Of a stretch of 64,000 nucleotides of DNA, positions 1-7,575 are shown one piece after another. Each line of letters begins with the position of its first letter. Positions within the stretch are counted from its first letter, which is position 1. Both the position numbers and the translations under genes were made by a program. The stretch lies in the NCBI GenBank assembly GCA_004554585.1, contig SFLH01000003.1:62001-126000 (forward strand), read 5' to 3'. The stretch is from Clostridiales bacterium (GTDB taxonomy: Bacteria; Bacillota; Clostridia; Oscillospirales; Oscillospiraceae). The notes under the pieces were generated by a model, which saw only the letters and a program-made list of their open reading frames with translations, was not told where the DNA came from and searched no databases.

Positions 1-821
1 GGCAGCTCTTTTTCCTGGGCTTTGGCGGTCAGCCGGTCGCTCATCCAGCGGGTGATGTTGGGGCCCAGTCCGATGACAGTCCCGCCGCCAGCGGGGAAGG
101 TTCCCTCCTTGGGTCCGTCGGGGGTGCGGGCGTGGGTCACGTCCACCGCGACGAAACAGTCCGGCGCCAGAGCAAAGGACCCGGTCAGGGCGCCGCCGCC
201 GTTGGTCTCCTCCCGGGTGCTGCCCATGAAGTATAGGTCCACATCCAGGGAAACCTCCTGCAGCAGTTGGGCGGTGCGCAGCAAGGTCACAAAACCAGCG
301 CGGTCATCTAGTGCCTTGGCGCTGACGCTGCCGTTGAGCAGGCGGCGCAGCGGACCTCTGGGGACGGCAAAGGTACCCACCAGGGCCTCCGCCTCTTTCT
401 GGGTCAGCCCCGCATCCAGGCAAAGCTGGTCAATGGTCAGGCTTTTGTCCCCCTCCCCCGCTTTCTGCACATGGGGCGGCAGGACGGCAACCACCCCCAG
501 CCGGGGCGGCTGAGAGAGGATGGTAACCTCCCGGTCGGGGAGCATGCGCGGGTCCAGCCCGCCCACCGGCCGAACGCGGAGAAAACCGTCTGCGGCACCG
601 GTGATCACCAGTCCCACCTCATCCAGGTGGGCATCCAGCACCACCCGACGGGCCTTCTCCTTGCCGCACCGGCGTACCCCGACCACGTTGCCAAAGGAGT
701 CCCGCCACACTTCGTCCACCAGAGGGCGGAGCAGCTCTATGGCTTTCTCCGCCGCAGGCCCCTCCCGGCCGGAAGGGGCGTTGCAGGCACAGAGGGCAGC
801 CAAGCTTGCAATCGTATCCAT
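1..821 (-). CDS. M42 family metallopeptidase (glutamyl aminopeptidase/endoglucanase-like), 3' partial
   Basis: Cytoplasmic zinc aminopeptidase of the FrvX/YsdC type. The frame starts at an ATG at 821 behind a strong ribosome-binding site (AAAGGAGGGG) and is open to the left edge, so the C-terminus is missing. The M42 metal-binding motif DAHLDEVG lies near residue 60, followed by the family's beta-rich insert domain, then LDDRAGF and STREETNGGG, which carry further metal-ligand and catalytic residues. It begins 12 bases after murD stops and is probably cotranscribed with it. Family assignment is firm; the substrate (small peptides) is not predictable. Confidence 0.9.
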   Translation of the reverse strand, partial: MDTIASLAALCACNAPSGREGPAAEKAIELLRPLVDEVWRDSFGNVVGVRRCGKEKARRVVLDAHLDEVGLVITGAADGFLRVRPVGGLDPRMLPDREVTILSQPPRLGVVAVLPPHVQKAGEGDKSLTIDQLCLDAGLTQKEAEALVGTFAVPRGPLRRLLNGSVSAKALDDRAGFVTLLRTAQLLQEVSLDVDLYFMGSTREETNGGGALTGSFALAPDCFVAVDVTHARTPDGPKEGTFPAGGGTVIGLGPNITRWMSDRLTAKAQEKEL

Positions 822-833
822 GACGCCCCTCCT

Positions 834-2219
834 TTACAGCCCGTTGACGATGTCCTTGAAGGTCTGGCCCCGCTGGGCAAAGTTTTTAAAATGATCGAAG
901 GAGGCACAGGCGGGCGACAGGATCACCACGTCGTCCTTTTGGGCCAGCAGAGAGGCGGCCAGGACGGCTTTGGTAAAGTCCTCCTCCATGACGATATCCG
1001 GGTGACCCGGCTGGTACCCCGGCGCCTCCACCACTGCCTGGCGGATCTTCTCGGCAGTGTGGCCGGTGAGGACCAAGGTTTTCACATGCTCCTGCACCGC
1101 TGTGCCCAGCACATCGAAGGGAATCTTTTTGTCGTAGCCTCCTGCGATGAGGATGACCTTCTGGGGGAAGGACCGCAGCCCGGCAATGGTCCGGGTGGGG
1201 CTGGAGGCAATGGAGTCGTTGTAATACCGCACGCCGTTCAGGGTGCGCACCAGCTCGATGCGGTGTTCCACCCCGGGGAAGGTCTCTGCTGTGTGGAGGA
1301 TAACCTCGTCCGGGACCATCCCCTGCACGGCGGCAATGGCCGCCAGGTAGTTCTCCACGTTGTGCTGGCCGGGAATCAAGATGCGGTCTGTGGCAAACAG
1401 CTGCCGCTTCCGGCCGCCCTCGGCCACCACGATGGTGCCGTTTTCCACATACACGCCTTCCTCCAAGGCATGCTGCCGGCTGAACAGCTTCACCCGGCCG
1501 GGAGCCCTTCCGGACATCTCATGGGTCAGATCGTTGTCCCGGTTGAAGATAGCGACGCCCTCTTTCCCCTGCCAGCGGAAGATGTTCTCCTTGGCCAAGG
1601 CATACTCCTCCATGGACTTGTGGATGTCCAGGTGGTTGGGAGACAGGTTGGTGAAGACGGCAATGTCCGGGCTGGCCGAGAGGGTCATGAGCTGGAAGGA
1701 GGACAGCTCCAGCACCGCCACATCGTCTGGAGACATTGTTCCAGCCTCAGAGAGCAGGGGCTTGCCGATATTCCCCCCCAGATGGACGGTGTAGCCAGCG
1801 TTTTTTAGCATCTCCGAGATGAGGGTGGTGGTGGTGGTTTTTCCATCGCTGCCCGTCACGGCGATGATCTTACAAGGGCAGACCTGGAAAAAGACCTCCA
1901 TTTCCGAGGTGAGCACACTCCCCTTTTCCACGGCCGCCAGGAAAGGCGGGATGTCTGGACGGATGCCGGGAGAACGGAAGATCACGTCCTGATCCAACCC
2001 CTCCAGATAATCCTCTCCCAGATGGAGTTGGGCTCCCATGGTCTCCAATTCCTCGGCCAGGGCACCAAAGTTGGACCGTGGAGACTTATCGCAGGCAGTG
2101 ACAGAGATCCCCGCCTGGAGTAGGGTTTTGATCAGCGGGGTGTTGGACACCCCAATGCCGATGACGGCGACGCATTTCCCCTGAAGGGACGCCAGATAGT
2201 CTTGCAGCGTAATGGCCAT
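834..2219 (-). CDS. murD: UDP-N-acetylmuramoyl-L-alanine:D-glutamate ligase MurD
   Basis: Adds D-glutamate to UDP-MurNAc-L-Ala in cytoplasmic peptidoglycan precursor synthesis. The 461-residue protein has the family's full length. It shows the N-terminal Rossmann domain (VAVIGIGVSN), the Mur-ligase ATP loop GSDGKTTTTT near residue 123, the central NLSPNHLDIH segment, and the C-terminal GVEHRIE and DSIASSPTRT motifs. The start ATG follows GAGGAGGAGG. A promoter lies about 120 bases upstream. It is not in a dcw (division and cell wall) cluster here; the only partner is the downstream M42 peptidase gene. Confidence 0.96.
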   Translation of the reverse strand: MAITLQDYLASLQGKCVAVIGIGVSNTPLIKTLLQAGISVTACDKSPRSNFGALAEELETMGAQLHLGEDYLEGLDQDVIFRSPGIRPDIPPFLAAVEKGSVLTSEMEVFFQVCPCKIIAVTGSDGKTTTTTLISEMLKNAGYTVHLGGNIGKPLLSEAGTMSPDDVAVLELSSFQLMTLSASPDIAVFTNLSPNHLDIHKSMEEYALAKENIFRWQGKEGVAIFNRDNDLTHEMSGRAPGRVKLFSRQHALEEGVYVENGTIVVAEGGRKRQLFATDRILIPGQHNVENYLAAIAAVQGMVPDEVILHTAETFPGVEHRIELVRTLNGVRYYNDSIASSPTRTIAGLRSFPQKVILIAGGYDKKIPFDVLGTAVQEHVKTLVLTGHTAEKIRQAVVEAPGYQPGHPDIVMEEDFTKAVLAASLLAQKDDVVILSPACASFDHFKNFAQRGQTFKDIVNGL

Positions 2220-2337
2220 GGGCCTTCCTCCTCCTCAAACTCAGCCTGATCCCGATGACAGGGACAGGCGCAAATCCTCCGCCGGGACAGCACAGCCTGG
2301 CCCGGCAAACATACCAATGCGGATAAATAGACATTTT

Positions 2338-2366
2338 ATTATACGCTGAAATACCATGGATTTCAA
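2338..2366 (-). promoter_or_regulatory. murD promoter
   Basis: On the minus strand, -35 TTGAAA (2366-2361), a 17-base spacer and a perfect -10 TATAAT (2343-2338). It leaves a leader of about 110 bases before the murD ATG. It is back-to-back with the prfB promoter. Confidence 0.75.
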
Positions 2367-2424
2367 GGAAACCTTCGCAATTCCGTCTGTCAGGTCCTTT
2401 TCCGTGGGATTCCCTTTCTTTTTA

Positions 2425-2453
2425 TTGCTTTTTTGTGGAACATCGGATATAAT
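2425..2453 (+). promoter_or_regulatory. prfB promoter
   Basis: -35 TTGCTT at 2425-2430, a 17-base spacer, and -10 TATAAT at 2448-2453, about 40 bases before the prfB start codon. Confidence 0.7.
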
Positions 2454-2492
2454 ATACCAGTTCAATTTATCAGAATGTGAGGGATCGCCGCG

Positions 2493-3614
2493 ATGCTTCA
2501 ATTTGACGAATATAAGGTGAAGCTCAACAACCTTCTGCCCCAGCTGGACGAGCTGGAGCAGGCTCTGAACCTGGAAAACGCTGCCCGCGAAGTGGACTTT
2601 TTGGAGGCCCAGTGTGCTGCCGACGGCTTTTGGGACGACCCGGCCAAATCCCAGCGGGTCCTGCAGAAGCTCAAGCAAGAAAAGGGCAAGCTGGAGTCTC
2701 AGGCCAAGCGCCGTTCCTCCTGGGAGGACATGATGGTCCTGTGTGAAATGGGCAACGAGGAAGAGGATGAATCCCTTCTGCCCGAGTTGGAGCAGGAGTA
2801 CGAAGCTCTGGTCAAGAGCATGGAGACGGCCAAGCTCCAGACCTTGCTCACCGGTGAATACGACGCTTCCAATGCCATTCTGGCCTTCCACGCCGGCGCC
2901 GGCGGCACTGAGGCCCAGGACTGGGCGCAGATGCTCTACCGCATGTACACCCGTTGGGCCGAGCGCCACGGGTTCAGCTATAAAGTCCTGGACTATCAGG
3001 AGGCCGACGAGGCCGGCCTGAAGTCGGCTACCATCATGATCGAGGGAGAAAACGCCTACGGTTACTTACGAGGCGAGCACGGGGTGCATCGGCTGGTCCG
3101 GGTCTCCCCCTTTGACGCCAACGCCCGCCGCCAGACCTCCTTCGCCTCGGTGGAGGTCATGCCCGATCTGCCTGAGGATGTCGAGGTGGAGATCCGTCCC
3201 GAGGACATCGAGATGCAGGTCTATCGCGCCAGTGGCGCCGGCGGCCAGCACGTCAACAAGACCTCCTCCGCGGTGCGTCTGATCCACATCCCCACCGGGG
3301 TGGTGGTTTCCTGCCAGACCGAGCGCAGCCAGTTCCAGAACAAGGACAACTGTATGAAGATGCTTCGCGCGAAGCTGGTGGAACTGCAGATGCAGGAAAA
3401 GGCAGAGAAAATCTCCGACCTAAAGGGAGTCCAGCTGAAGATCGAATGGGGCAGCCAGATCCGCTCCTATGTCTTCATGCCCTATACCCTAGTCAAGGAT
3501 ACCCGCACTGCCTATGAGACCAGCAACGTCAACGGCGTGATGGACGGCGATTTGGATGGCTTCATCAATGCCTACCTCACGGCTCAGGCCACCGGCAACT
3601 GGGCCAGCAAATAA
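2493..3614 (+). CDS. prfB: peptide chain release factor 2
   Basis: RF2 recognises UGA and UAA stop codons and triggers peptide release. The 373-residue protein carries the RF2 codon-recognition tripeptide in VRVSPFDANARR and the peptidyl-transferase-centre motif GAGGQHVNKT. The N-terminal helical domain reads in the same frame from an ATG at 2493. The usual CUU UGA C frameshift site around codon 25 is absent: that point reads CAG GCT CTG AAC CTG. The gene therefore lacks the common autoregulatory +1 frameshift. The ribosome-binding site (GAGGG) is modest. A strong terminator follows, so it appears monocistronic. Confidence 0.97.
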   Translation: MLQFDEYKVKLNNLLPQLDELEQALNLENAAREVDFLEAQCAADGFWDDPAKSQRVLQKLKQEKGKLESQAKRRSSWEDMMVLCEMGNEEEDESLLPELEQEYEALVKSMETAKLQTLLTGEYDASNAILAFHAGAGGTEAQDWAQMLYRMYTRWAERHGFSYKVLDYQEADEAGLKSATIMIEGENAYGYLRGEHGVHRLVRVSPFDANARRQTSFASVEVMPDLPEDVEVEIRPEDIEMQVYRASGAGGQHVNKTSSAVRLIHIPTGVVVSCQTERSQFQNKDNCMKMLRAKLVELQMQEKAEKISDLKGVQLKIEWGSQIRSYVFMPYTLVKDTRTAYETSNVNGVMDGDLDGFINAYLTAQATGNWASK

Positions 3615-3627
3615 TTCTGTACCTCTC

Positions 3628-3664
3628 TCCCCTCCCTCGGGTCCCCCGAGGGAGGGGATTTTTT
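3628..3664 (+). terminator. prfB intrinsic terminator
   Basis: A 14-bp perfect stem (3628-3641 with 3645-3658) with a 3-base loop, followed by TTTTTT. Confidence 0.92.
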
Positions 3665-3684
3665 GCTGCTTTTGGGAAAACTTC

Positions 3685-3713
3685 TTGACTTTTTAGCTTT
3701 TTGGTGTTAAAGT
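3685..3713 (+). promoter_or_regulatory. promoter of the symporter gene
   Basis: TTGACT at 3685-3690, a 17-base spacer, TAAAGT at 3708-3713. Confidence 0.6.
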
Positions 3714-3756
3714 TTGAAAGCGTTAAAGCAATATGCTGAAGAATGGAGGAATTCCT

Positions 3757-5307
3757 GTGAAACTCGCGCTGCTGGTGATCTACTTTGGGATCATGGTCGG
3801 CATTGGCATTTACTGCCGCAAGCACACCACAGACATCAATGGCTTTGTCCTGGGCGGACGATCGGTGGGCCCTTGGTTGACCGCCTTTGCCTACGGGACG
3901 TCCTACTTCTCTGCAGTGGTCTTTGTTGGCTATGCCGGGCAGTTTGGCTGGAAATATGGCATCGCTGCCACTTGGGCTGGATTGGGCAACGCCATTCTGG
4001 GCTCCCTGCTGGCCTGGGCCGTGCTGGGCCGCCGGACCCGAATCATGACCCAGCACCTCAACTCCGCCACCATGCCCCAGTTTTTTGGTCAGCGCTTCCA
4101 GAGCAAGGGGCTGAAGATCGGGGCCTCCATCATCGTATTTATCTTTCTCATTCCCTACACCGCTTCCCTCTTTAACGGCCTATCCCGGCTCTTCGGCATG
4201 GCTTTCCACATCGACTACACCGTCTGCATCATCCTCATGGGCGTCCTGACGGGGATCTATGTGATCGCCGGCGGCTACATGGCCACGGCCATCAACGATT
4301 TCGTCCAAGGCTGCGTCATGCTGGTGGGCATCTGTGTGGTCATCGCCGCGGTGCTCAACACCCAGGGGGGCTTTAGCGAGGCCCTGCACAGTCTGGCCGC
4401 CGTCTCCGACCCCACCTCCGTCAACGGCGAGGTGCCGGGTATCTTCGCCTCCTTCTTTGGGCCAGATCCCATCAACCTCTTGGGGGTAGTCCTGCTGACC
4501 AGTTTGGGCACCTGGGGCCTGCCCCAGATGGTGCAGAAGTTTTACGCCATCAAGTCGGAGGACTCCATCCACAAGGGGACCATCATCTCCACCCTCTTCG
4601 CCCTAGTGGTGGCCGGGGGCTGCTACTTCTTAGGCGGCTTCGGCCGGCTCTTCTCCGACAAGGTAGACATTGCTGCTGACGGCTACGACGCCATCATTCC
4701 CGCCATGCTCTCCGACCTGCCGGACATCCTCATCGCCATCGTGGTTATCCTGGTGCTGTCGGCCTCCATGTCTACCCTGTCCTCCCTGGTCATCGCCTCC
4801 TCCTCCACCCTCACCATCGACCTGCTGCGGGGGAATATCGTGAAAAAGATGACTGACTTTGAGGCAGTCTTCATCATCCGCTGCTTTGTGGTGGTCTTCG
4901 TGGTCATCTCCATGGTCATCGCCATCGTCCAGTATAAGTTCTCCATCAGCTTTATCGCCCAGCTCATGGGTGTCTCCTGGGGCGCGCTGGCCGGCGCCTT
5001 CCTGGCCCCCTTCCTCTATGGTCTGTATTGGAAAAAGACCACCAAAGCCGCCTGCTGGGTCTCTTTCCTCTTTGGCGCTGGGATCATGACTCTGAACCTG
5101 ATCTCCAACGCCACCGGGGCCTTTGCCTTCCCCACCCTGCTCCAGTCCTCCATCAACTGTGGCGCCTTCGCCATGCTGGCCGGTCTGGTCATCGTACCGG
5201 TGGTCAGCCTCTTCACCCGGAAGCCCGACAAGGCCATGGTGGAGGAAGCCTTCGCCTGTTATGAAAAAAAGGCGCCTGTCTCCCAGAAGAAGGCCCTCAG
5301 CGATTGA
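3757..5307 (+). CDS. sodium:solute symporter family protein
   Basis: An SSS-family inner-membrane carrier (PutP/PanF-like), about 516 residues with roughly 13 hydrophobic segments. It should couple Na+ entry to uptake of a small organic solute such as an amino acid, sugar or carboxylate; the substrate cannot be read from sequence. The N-terminal FVLGGRSVGPWLTAFAYG segment and the GLPQMVQKFYAIKS loop are typical of the family. The GTG at 3757 sits 6 bases after GGAGGA and is preferred over the in-frame ATG at 3733, which has no ribosome-binding site. It has its own promoter and terminator. Confidence 0.9.
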   Translation: MKLALLVIYFGIMVGIGIYCRKHTTDINGFVLGGRSVGPWLTAFAYGTSYFSAVVFVGYAGQFGWKYGIAATWAGLGNAILGSLLAWAVLGRRTRIMTQHLNSATMPQFFGQRFQSKGLKIGASIIVFIFLIPYTASLFNGLSRLFGMAFHIDYTVCIILMGVLTGIYVIAGGYMATAINDFVQGCVMLVGICVVIAAVLNTQGGFSEALHSLAAVSDPTSVNGEVPGIFASFFGPDPINLLGVVLLTSLGTWGLPQMVQKFYAIKSEDSIHKGTIISTLFALVVAGGCYFLGGFGRLFSDKVDIAADGYDAIIPAMLSDLPDILIAIVVILVLSASMSTLSSLVIASSSTLTIDLLRGNIVKKMTDFEAVFIIRCFVVVFVVISMVIAIVQYKFSISFIAQLMGVSWGALAGAFLAPFLYGLYWKKTTKAACWVSFLFGAGIMTLNLISNATGAFAFPTLLQSSINCGAFAMLAGLVIVPVVSLFTRKPDKAMVEEAFACYEKKAPVSQKKALSD

Positions 5308-5319
5308 GTCCTTTCCCGC

Positions 5320-5358
5320 CTCCCGTCCCCTGCCTGTTGGGGGGCGGGAGCTTTTTTT
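5320..5358 (+). terminator. terminator after the symporter gene
   Basis: Stem 5320-5330 with 5340-5350 (CTCCCG/CGGGAG core plus four C-G pairs), followed by CTTTTTTT. Confidence 0.88.
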
Positions 5359-5375
5359 CAAAACGGAAAGTGTGC

Positions 5376-5404
5376 TTGACATTTCAGGGAACCTGTGGTA
5401 TCCT
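5376..5404 (+). promoter_or_regulatory. promoter of the XRE regulator operon
   Basis: Consensus -35 TTGACA (5376-5381), a 17-base spacer and TATCCT (5399-5404). The first palindrome starts 2-3 bases after the -10 element, where a bound repressor would block transcription. Confidence 0.75.
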
Positions 5405-5406
5405 GT

Positions 5407-5430
5407 AGATGGAAAGGAAACTTTCCATCT
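5407..5430 (+). promoter_or_regulatory. palindrome 1, putative operator
   Basis: Perfect inverted repeat with 10-bp arms, AGATGGAAAG and CTTTCCATCT, around GAAA. It covers the likely transcription start. As RNA it would also form a hairpin with a GAAA tetraloop, so DNA and RNA roles cannot be separated by sight. Confidence 0.65.
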
Positions 5431-5469
5431 CAGCGACATGCGGCTCCGGCCGCCCATTCTTTTCCCTTT

Positions 5470-5491
5470 GATGGAAAGGAAGCTTTCCATT
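5470..5491 (+). promoter_or_regulatory. palindrome 2, putative operator
   Basis: A second copy of the same element: ATGGAAAG, four bases, CTTTCCAT. Its centre lies 62 bases (about six helical turns) from that of palindrome 1, and it ends just before the ribosome-binding site of the XRE gene. Confidence 0.65.
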
Positions 5492-5508
5492 AGAAAGGAG
5501 GCTGCCCC

Positions 5509-5709
5509 TTGGAAAACCGCCTGGAAGAACTGCGAAAGGAGCGGGGGATCAGCCAGGAGGAGCTGGCAAATGCCCTGGAGGTCTCCCGCCAGACCATCGG
5601 CTCCCTGGAAAAGGGCCGGTACAACCCATCCATCCTGCTGGCGTTTAAGATCGCCCGGTATTTTCACCGGACCATTGAGGAGATTTTTATCTATGAGGAG
5701 GAGTCGTGA
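5509..5709 (+). CDS. XRE-family (Cro/C1-type) transcriptional regulator
   Basis: A 66-residue single-domain DNA-binding protein, essentially one helix-turn-helix: GISQEELANALEVSRQTIGS with the ensuing LEKGRYNPS segment. It resembles small regulators paired with membrane proteins in Firmicutes. The start is a TTG 7 bases after AAAGGAGG (5494-5501). The stop codon overlaps the ATG of the next gene (TGATG), so the two are translationally coupled. Two copies of one palindrome in its promoter/leader suggest autoregulation. Confidence 0.88.
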   Translation: MENRLEELRKERGISQEELANALEVSRQTIGSLEKGRYNPSILLAFKIARYFHRTIEEIFIYEEES

Positions 5710-6140
5710 TGAAAGAACGCACTTGGAATTGGATCAAAATCATCGGGGGCATTCTCCTTGGAATCTTTTCTCTTTTCGCCCTGCGGCACTATGACTATGC
5801 AGAGGGTGTGATGGCCGTGCTTCCCTTCGTCTGTCTGGGGATCGGCTGCGGTGCCTTCGGCCACGGCATGGGTGATCTGCTCAGCCGCAAGGCCCTGGAG
5901 AACGCCCCGGAGCTAGCCCGGTCCCTGGCCATTGAACAGCAGGACGAGCGCAATATCGCCCTGGCCAATCGGGCCAAGGGCAAAGCCTTTGATATCATGA
6001 TCTATGTATATGGCGCGCTGCTGGTCTCCTTCGGTCTGATGGGGGTAGCGCTGGCACCCCTTCTCCTGCTGGTCTTTGCCTATCTACTAGTGGTGGGCTG
6101 CAGCGTCTACTACCGGGTAAAGTATGAGAAAGAGATGTGA
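5709..6140 (+). CDS. small integral membrane protein, DUF2178-like, partner of the XRE regulator
   Basis: A 143-residue protein with about four hydrophobic helices (residues near 9-25, 34-52, 95-112 and 115-133) around a hydrophilic loop reading EQQDERNIALANRAKGKAF. The DERN-x-K loop recalls DUF2178/DUF3796-type proteins encoded next to small Cro-like repressors. The ATG overlaps the regulator's stop codon. A sensory or repressor-sequestering role is possible, but no biochemical activity can be assigned. Confidence 0.7.
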   Translation: MKERTWNWIKIIGGILLGIFSLFALRHYDYAEGVMAVLPFVCLGIGCGAFGHGMGDLLSRKALENAPELARSLAIEQQDERNIALANRAKGKAFDIMIYVYGALLVSFGLMGVALAPLLLLVFAYLLVVGCSVYYRVKYEKEM

Positions 6141-6301
6141 GAGTTCCTCTGCTCGGGACCAAGAGGAGGAGTCACCCCGCCTGGCGGAAGAGGCCAGGGC
6201 CTGTGTGGGATGTCACCTGTGCGTGTTGGTCTGTTCCCAAGAGGTCATCCGTGGCTATGGAAAGCCCATTTCCCGGGAAACACCCGCAGAAAAGTGTGGA
6301 G

Positions 6302-6333
6302 AAAGCCGGCCTGTTCCACAGGCCGGCTTTTGG
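6302..6333 (+). terminator. terminator after the XRE/membrane protein pair
   Basis: 12-bp perfect stem AAAGCCGGCCTG / CAGGCCGGCTTT with a 5-base loop and a short T stretch. It lies about 160 bases after the membrane protein gene. Confidence 0.75.
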
Positions 6334-6454
6334 TTTCCGGCAGACAGGATACCGCCCCGGAACAGCCTGCTGCGCGGCCTATCAGAGCTCTGCTCCCCGG
6401 TGTGCAGGCCATGGACCCCCTCGGAGAAGTGATTGCTTGTTTGTCTGAGAGAGC

Positions 6455-6504
6455 AAAACAGCGAGGAAAGAACGGCCCCCTGAGGCCGTCTGTCCTCGCT
6501 GTTT
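6455..6504 (-). terminator. terminator of the DtxR-family gene
   Basis: Outer arms AAACAGCGAGGA / TCCTCGCTGTTT enclose an ACGGCC/GGCCGT stem. On the minus strand it ends in TTTTGC, directly downstream of the regulator gene. Confidence 0.75.
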
Positions 6505-6537
6505 CTTTGCAAATTCGCTGCCTCTGCCAGCAGGGCG

Positions 6538-6903
6538 TCATTCGATCCCCGCGTGCTTTTTGATGGCGTAAAAGGAGGCGTCGCTGATGATGTGCTCCAT
6601 CTTGCAGGCATCCTCCACCGCCGTAGCCTCTTCGACGCCAAGAGAGACCAAAAAGCGGGAGAGCACGGTGTGCTTCTCATAGATGTGCTCCGCCACCTCG
6701 CGGCCCTCTTCGGTCAAGTGCAGATGCCCGTTTTGGTCCATCACAACATATCCGCCAGATTTCAGCAGACCAATGGCCCGGCTGACGCTGGGTTTTGAGA
6801 CACCCATGTGCTCGCTCACGTCCACAGAGCGCACTTGTTTTCCTTTCTGCGATAGAACCAGGATGGTTTCCAGGTACATTTCACCGGATTCCTGTAAATG
6901 CAT
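6538..6903 (-). CDS. DtxR/MntR-family metal-dependent transcriptional regulator
   Basis: About 121 residues: an N-terminal winged helix (DVSEHMGVSKPSVSRAIGLL) followed by a dimerisation helix region (EEGREVAEHIYEKHTVLSRF) with the conserved metal-ligand pattern ending ACKMEHIIS. It is expected to repress Mn2+ or Fe2+ uptake genes when loaded with metal. The ATG at 6903 follows GGAAAGGG; an upstream in-frame TTG at 6933 has no such signal. It lacks the C-terminal SH3 domain of IdeR/DtxR, so it is MntR-sized. The specific metal is not determined. Confidence 0.9.
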   Translation of the reverse strand: MHLQESGEMYLETILVLSQKGKQVRSVDVSEHMGVSKPSVSRAIGLLKSGGYVVMDQNGHLHLTEEGREVAEHIYEKHTVLSRFLVSLGVEEATAVEDACKMEHIISDASFYAIKKHAGIE

Positions 6904-6969
6904 GCGGGACACCCTTTCCAATCTTTCTGACAAATACTGAGCTGCTGTGTTTGTTGTTCTCTATTAATA

Positions 6970-6998
6970 AAAATAGCATAGACCAGGCGACTTTGCAA
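6970..6998 (-). promoter_or_regulatory. promoter of the DtxR-family gene
   Basis: Minus strand -35 TTGCAA (6998-6993), 17-base spacer, -10 TATTTT (6975-6970). Confidence 0.55.
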
Positions 6999-7065
6999 GG
7001 GAAACCCGGAAAAACCTTGTATAGATGCACATTTTTTACAGTTAGCTCCCCCTAATAATCCGAGA

Positions 7066-7111
7066 AAATCACCAAATCCGACCACAGCCCCCGGGCTGTG
7101 GTCGGATTTGG
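7066..7111 (-). terminator. terminator of the STAS gene
   Basis: A 19-bp perfect stem (7072-7090 with 7093-7111) separated by two bases. On the minus strand it is followed by TGATTTTCTC. Confidence 0.8.
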
Positions 7112-7158
7112 CAGAGACGCCCCTGCCTGCAGAAGATCTCCGTGGAATGCACCATGCG

Positions 7159-7467
7159 TCACGGATTTTCGATGGTGAGAATGTCCACAAAGCCGGTGAC
7201 CTCAAAGACCTCCATCATGATCTCATTGACGTGGCGCACCACCATGCTCCCCTGCTTGTTCATGGTTTTCTGGGCAGCCAAGATCACCCGAAGGCCGGCA
7301 GATGAGAGGTACTCCAGGTCCTGAAAATCCAGGATCAGCGTTTTCACGTCGGCCAGAGAGGCGTTGAGCTCCCCTTCCAGCTGGGGGCTGTGGTGGTATC
7401 CAGACGGCCTACCAATAGAATGGTCAGCGCGCAGTCATTGGTGCTTTTTGGGGATCGTCATGCTCAT
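7159..7467 (-). pseudogene. STAS-domain anti-sigma factor antagonist with two compensating frameshifts
   Basis: SpoIIAA/RsbV-type protein that would bind an anti-sigma factor; the phosphorylatable serine sits in EYLSSAGLR. The C-terminal two thirds are intact. The N-terminus starts at the ATG at 7467 (GGAGG 8 bases upstream) as MSMTIPKK but hits a stop after ten codons. The next STAS strand (ALTILLVGRLDTTTAP) is in another frame, and QLEGELNASL returns to the first. One base too many in an A5 run (7445-7449) and one too few in a C5 run (7383-7387, shown as G on plus) would explain both shifts. A protein starting at the GTG at 7347 would be only 62 residues. Sequencing error in homopolymers is an equal explanation. 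Confidence 0.75.
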
Positions 7468-7575
7468 GAGAAAAACCTCCAGGATGAAACCAGATATGCG
7501 TTGGGGCTGGGGTCCTCCCGCTTTTGCGGGAATCGCCATCCCCACCCAAAACCTTAGCGGAGACCTTGCGGCGGT

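Larger units (their letters stand above)
6141..6537. other. intergenic stretch with two terminators, no convincing gene
   Basis: Short open frames exist here, but none has a ribosome-binding site or a recognisable domain. The clear content is two intrinsic terminators, listed separately. Confidence 0.6.

Noticed and set aside
471..1808. 445-codon plus-strand frame opposite murD
   Set aside because: A shadow frame of murD and the M42 gene; no domains and no start signal.
6124..6432. Small frame with a ferredoxin-like CVGCHLCVLVC run
   Set aside because: It overlaps the end of the membrane protein gene, has no ribosome-binding site, lacks the rest of a ferredoxin and runs into a terminator. 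The cysteine pattern is probably chance.
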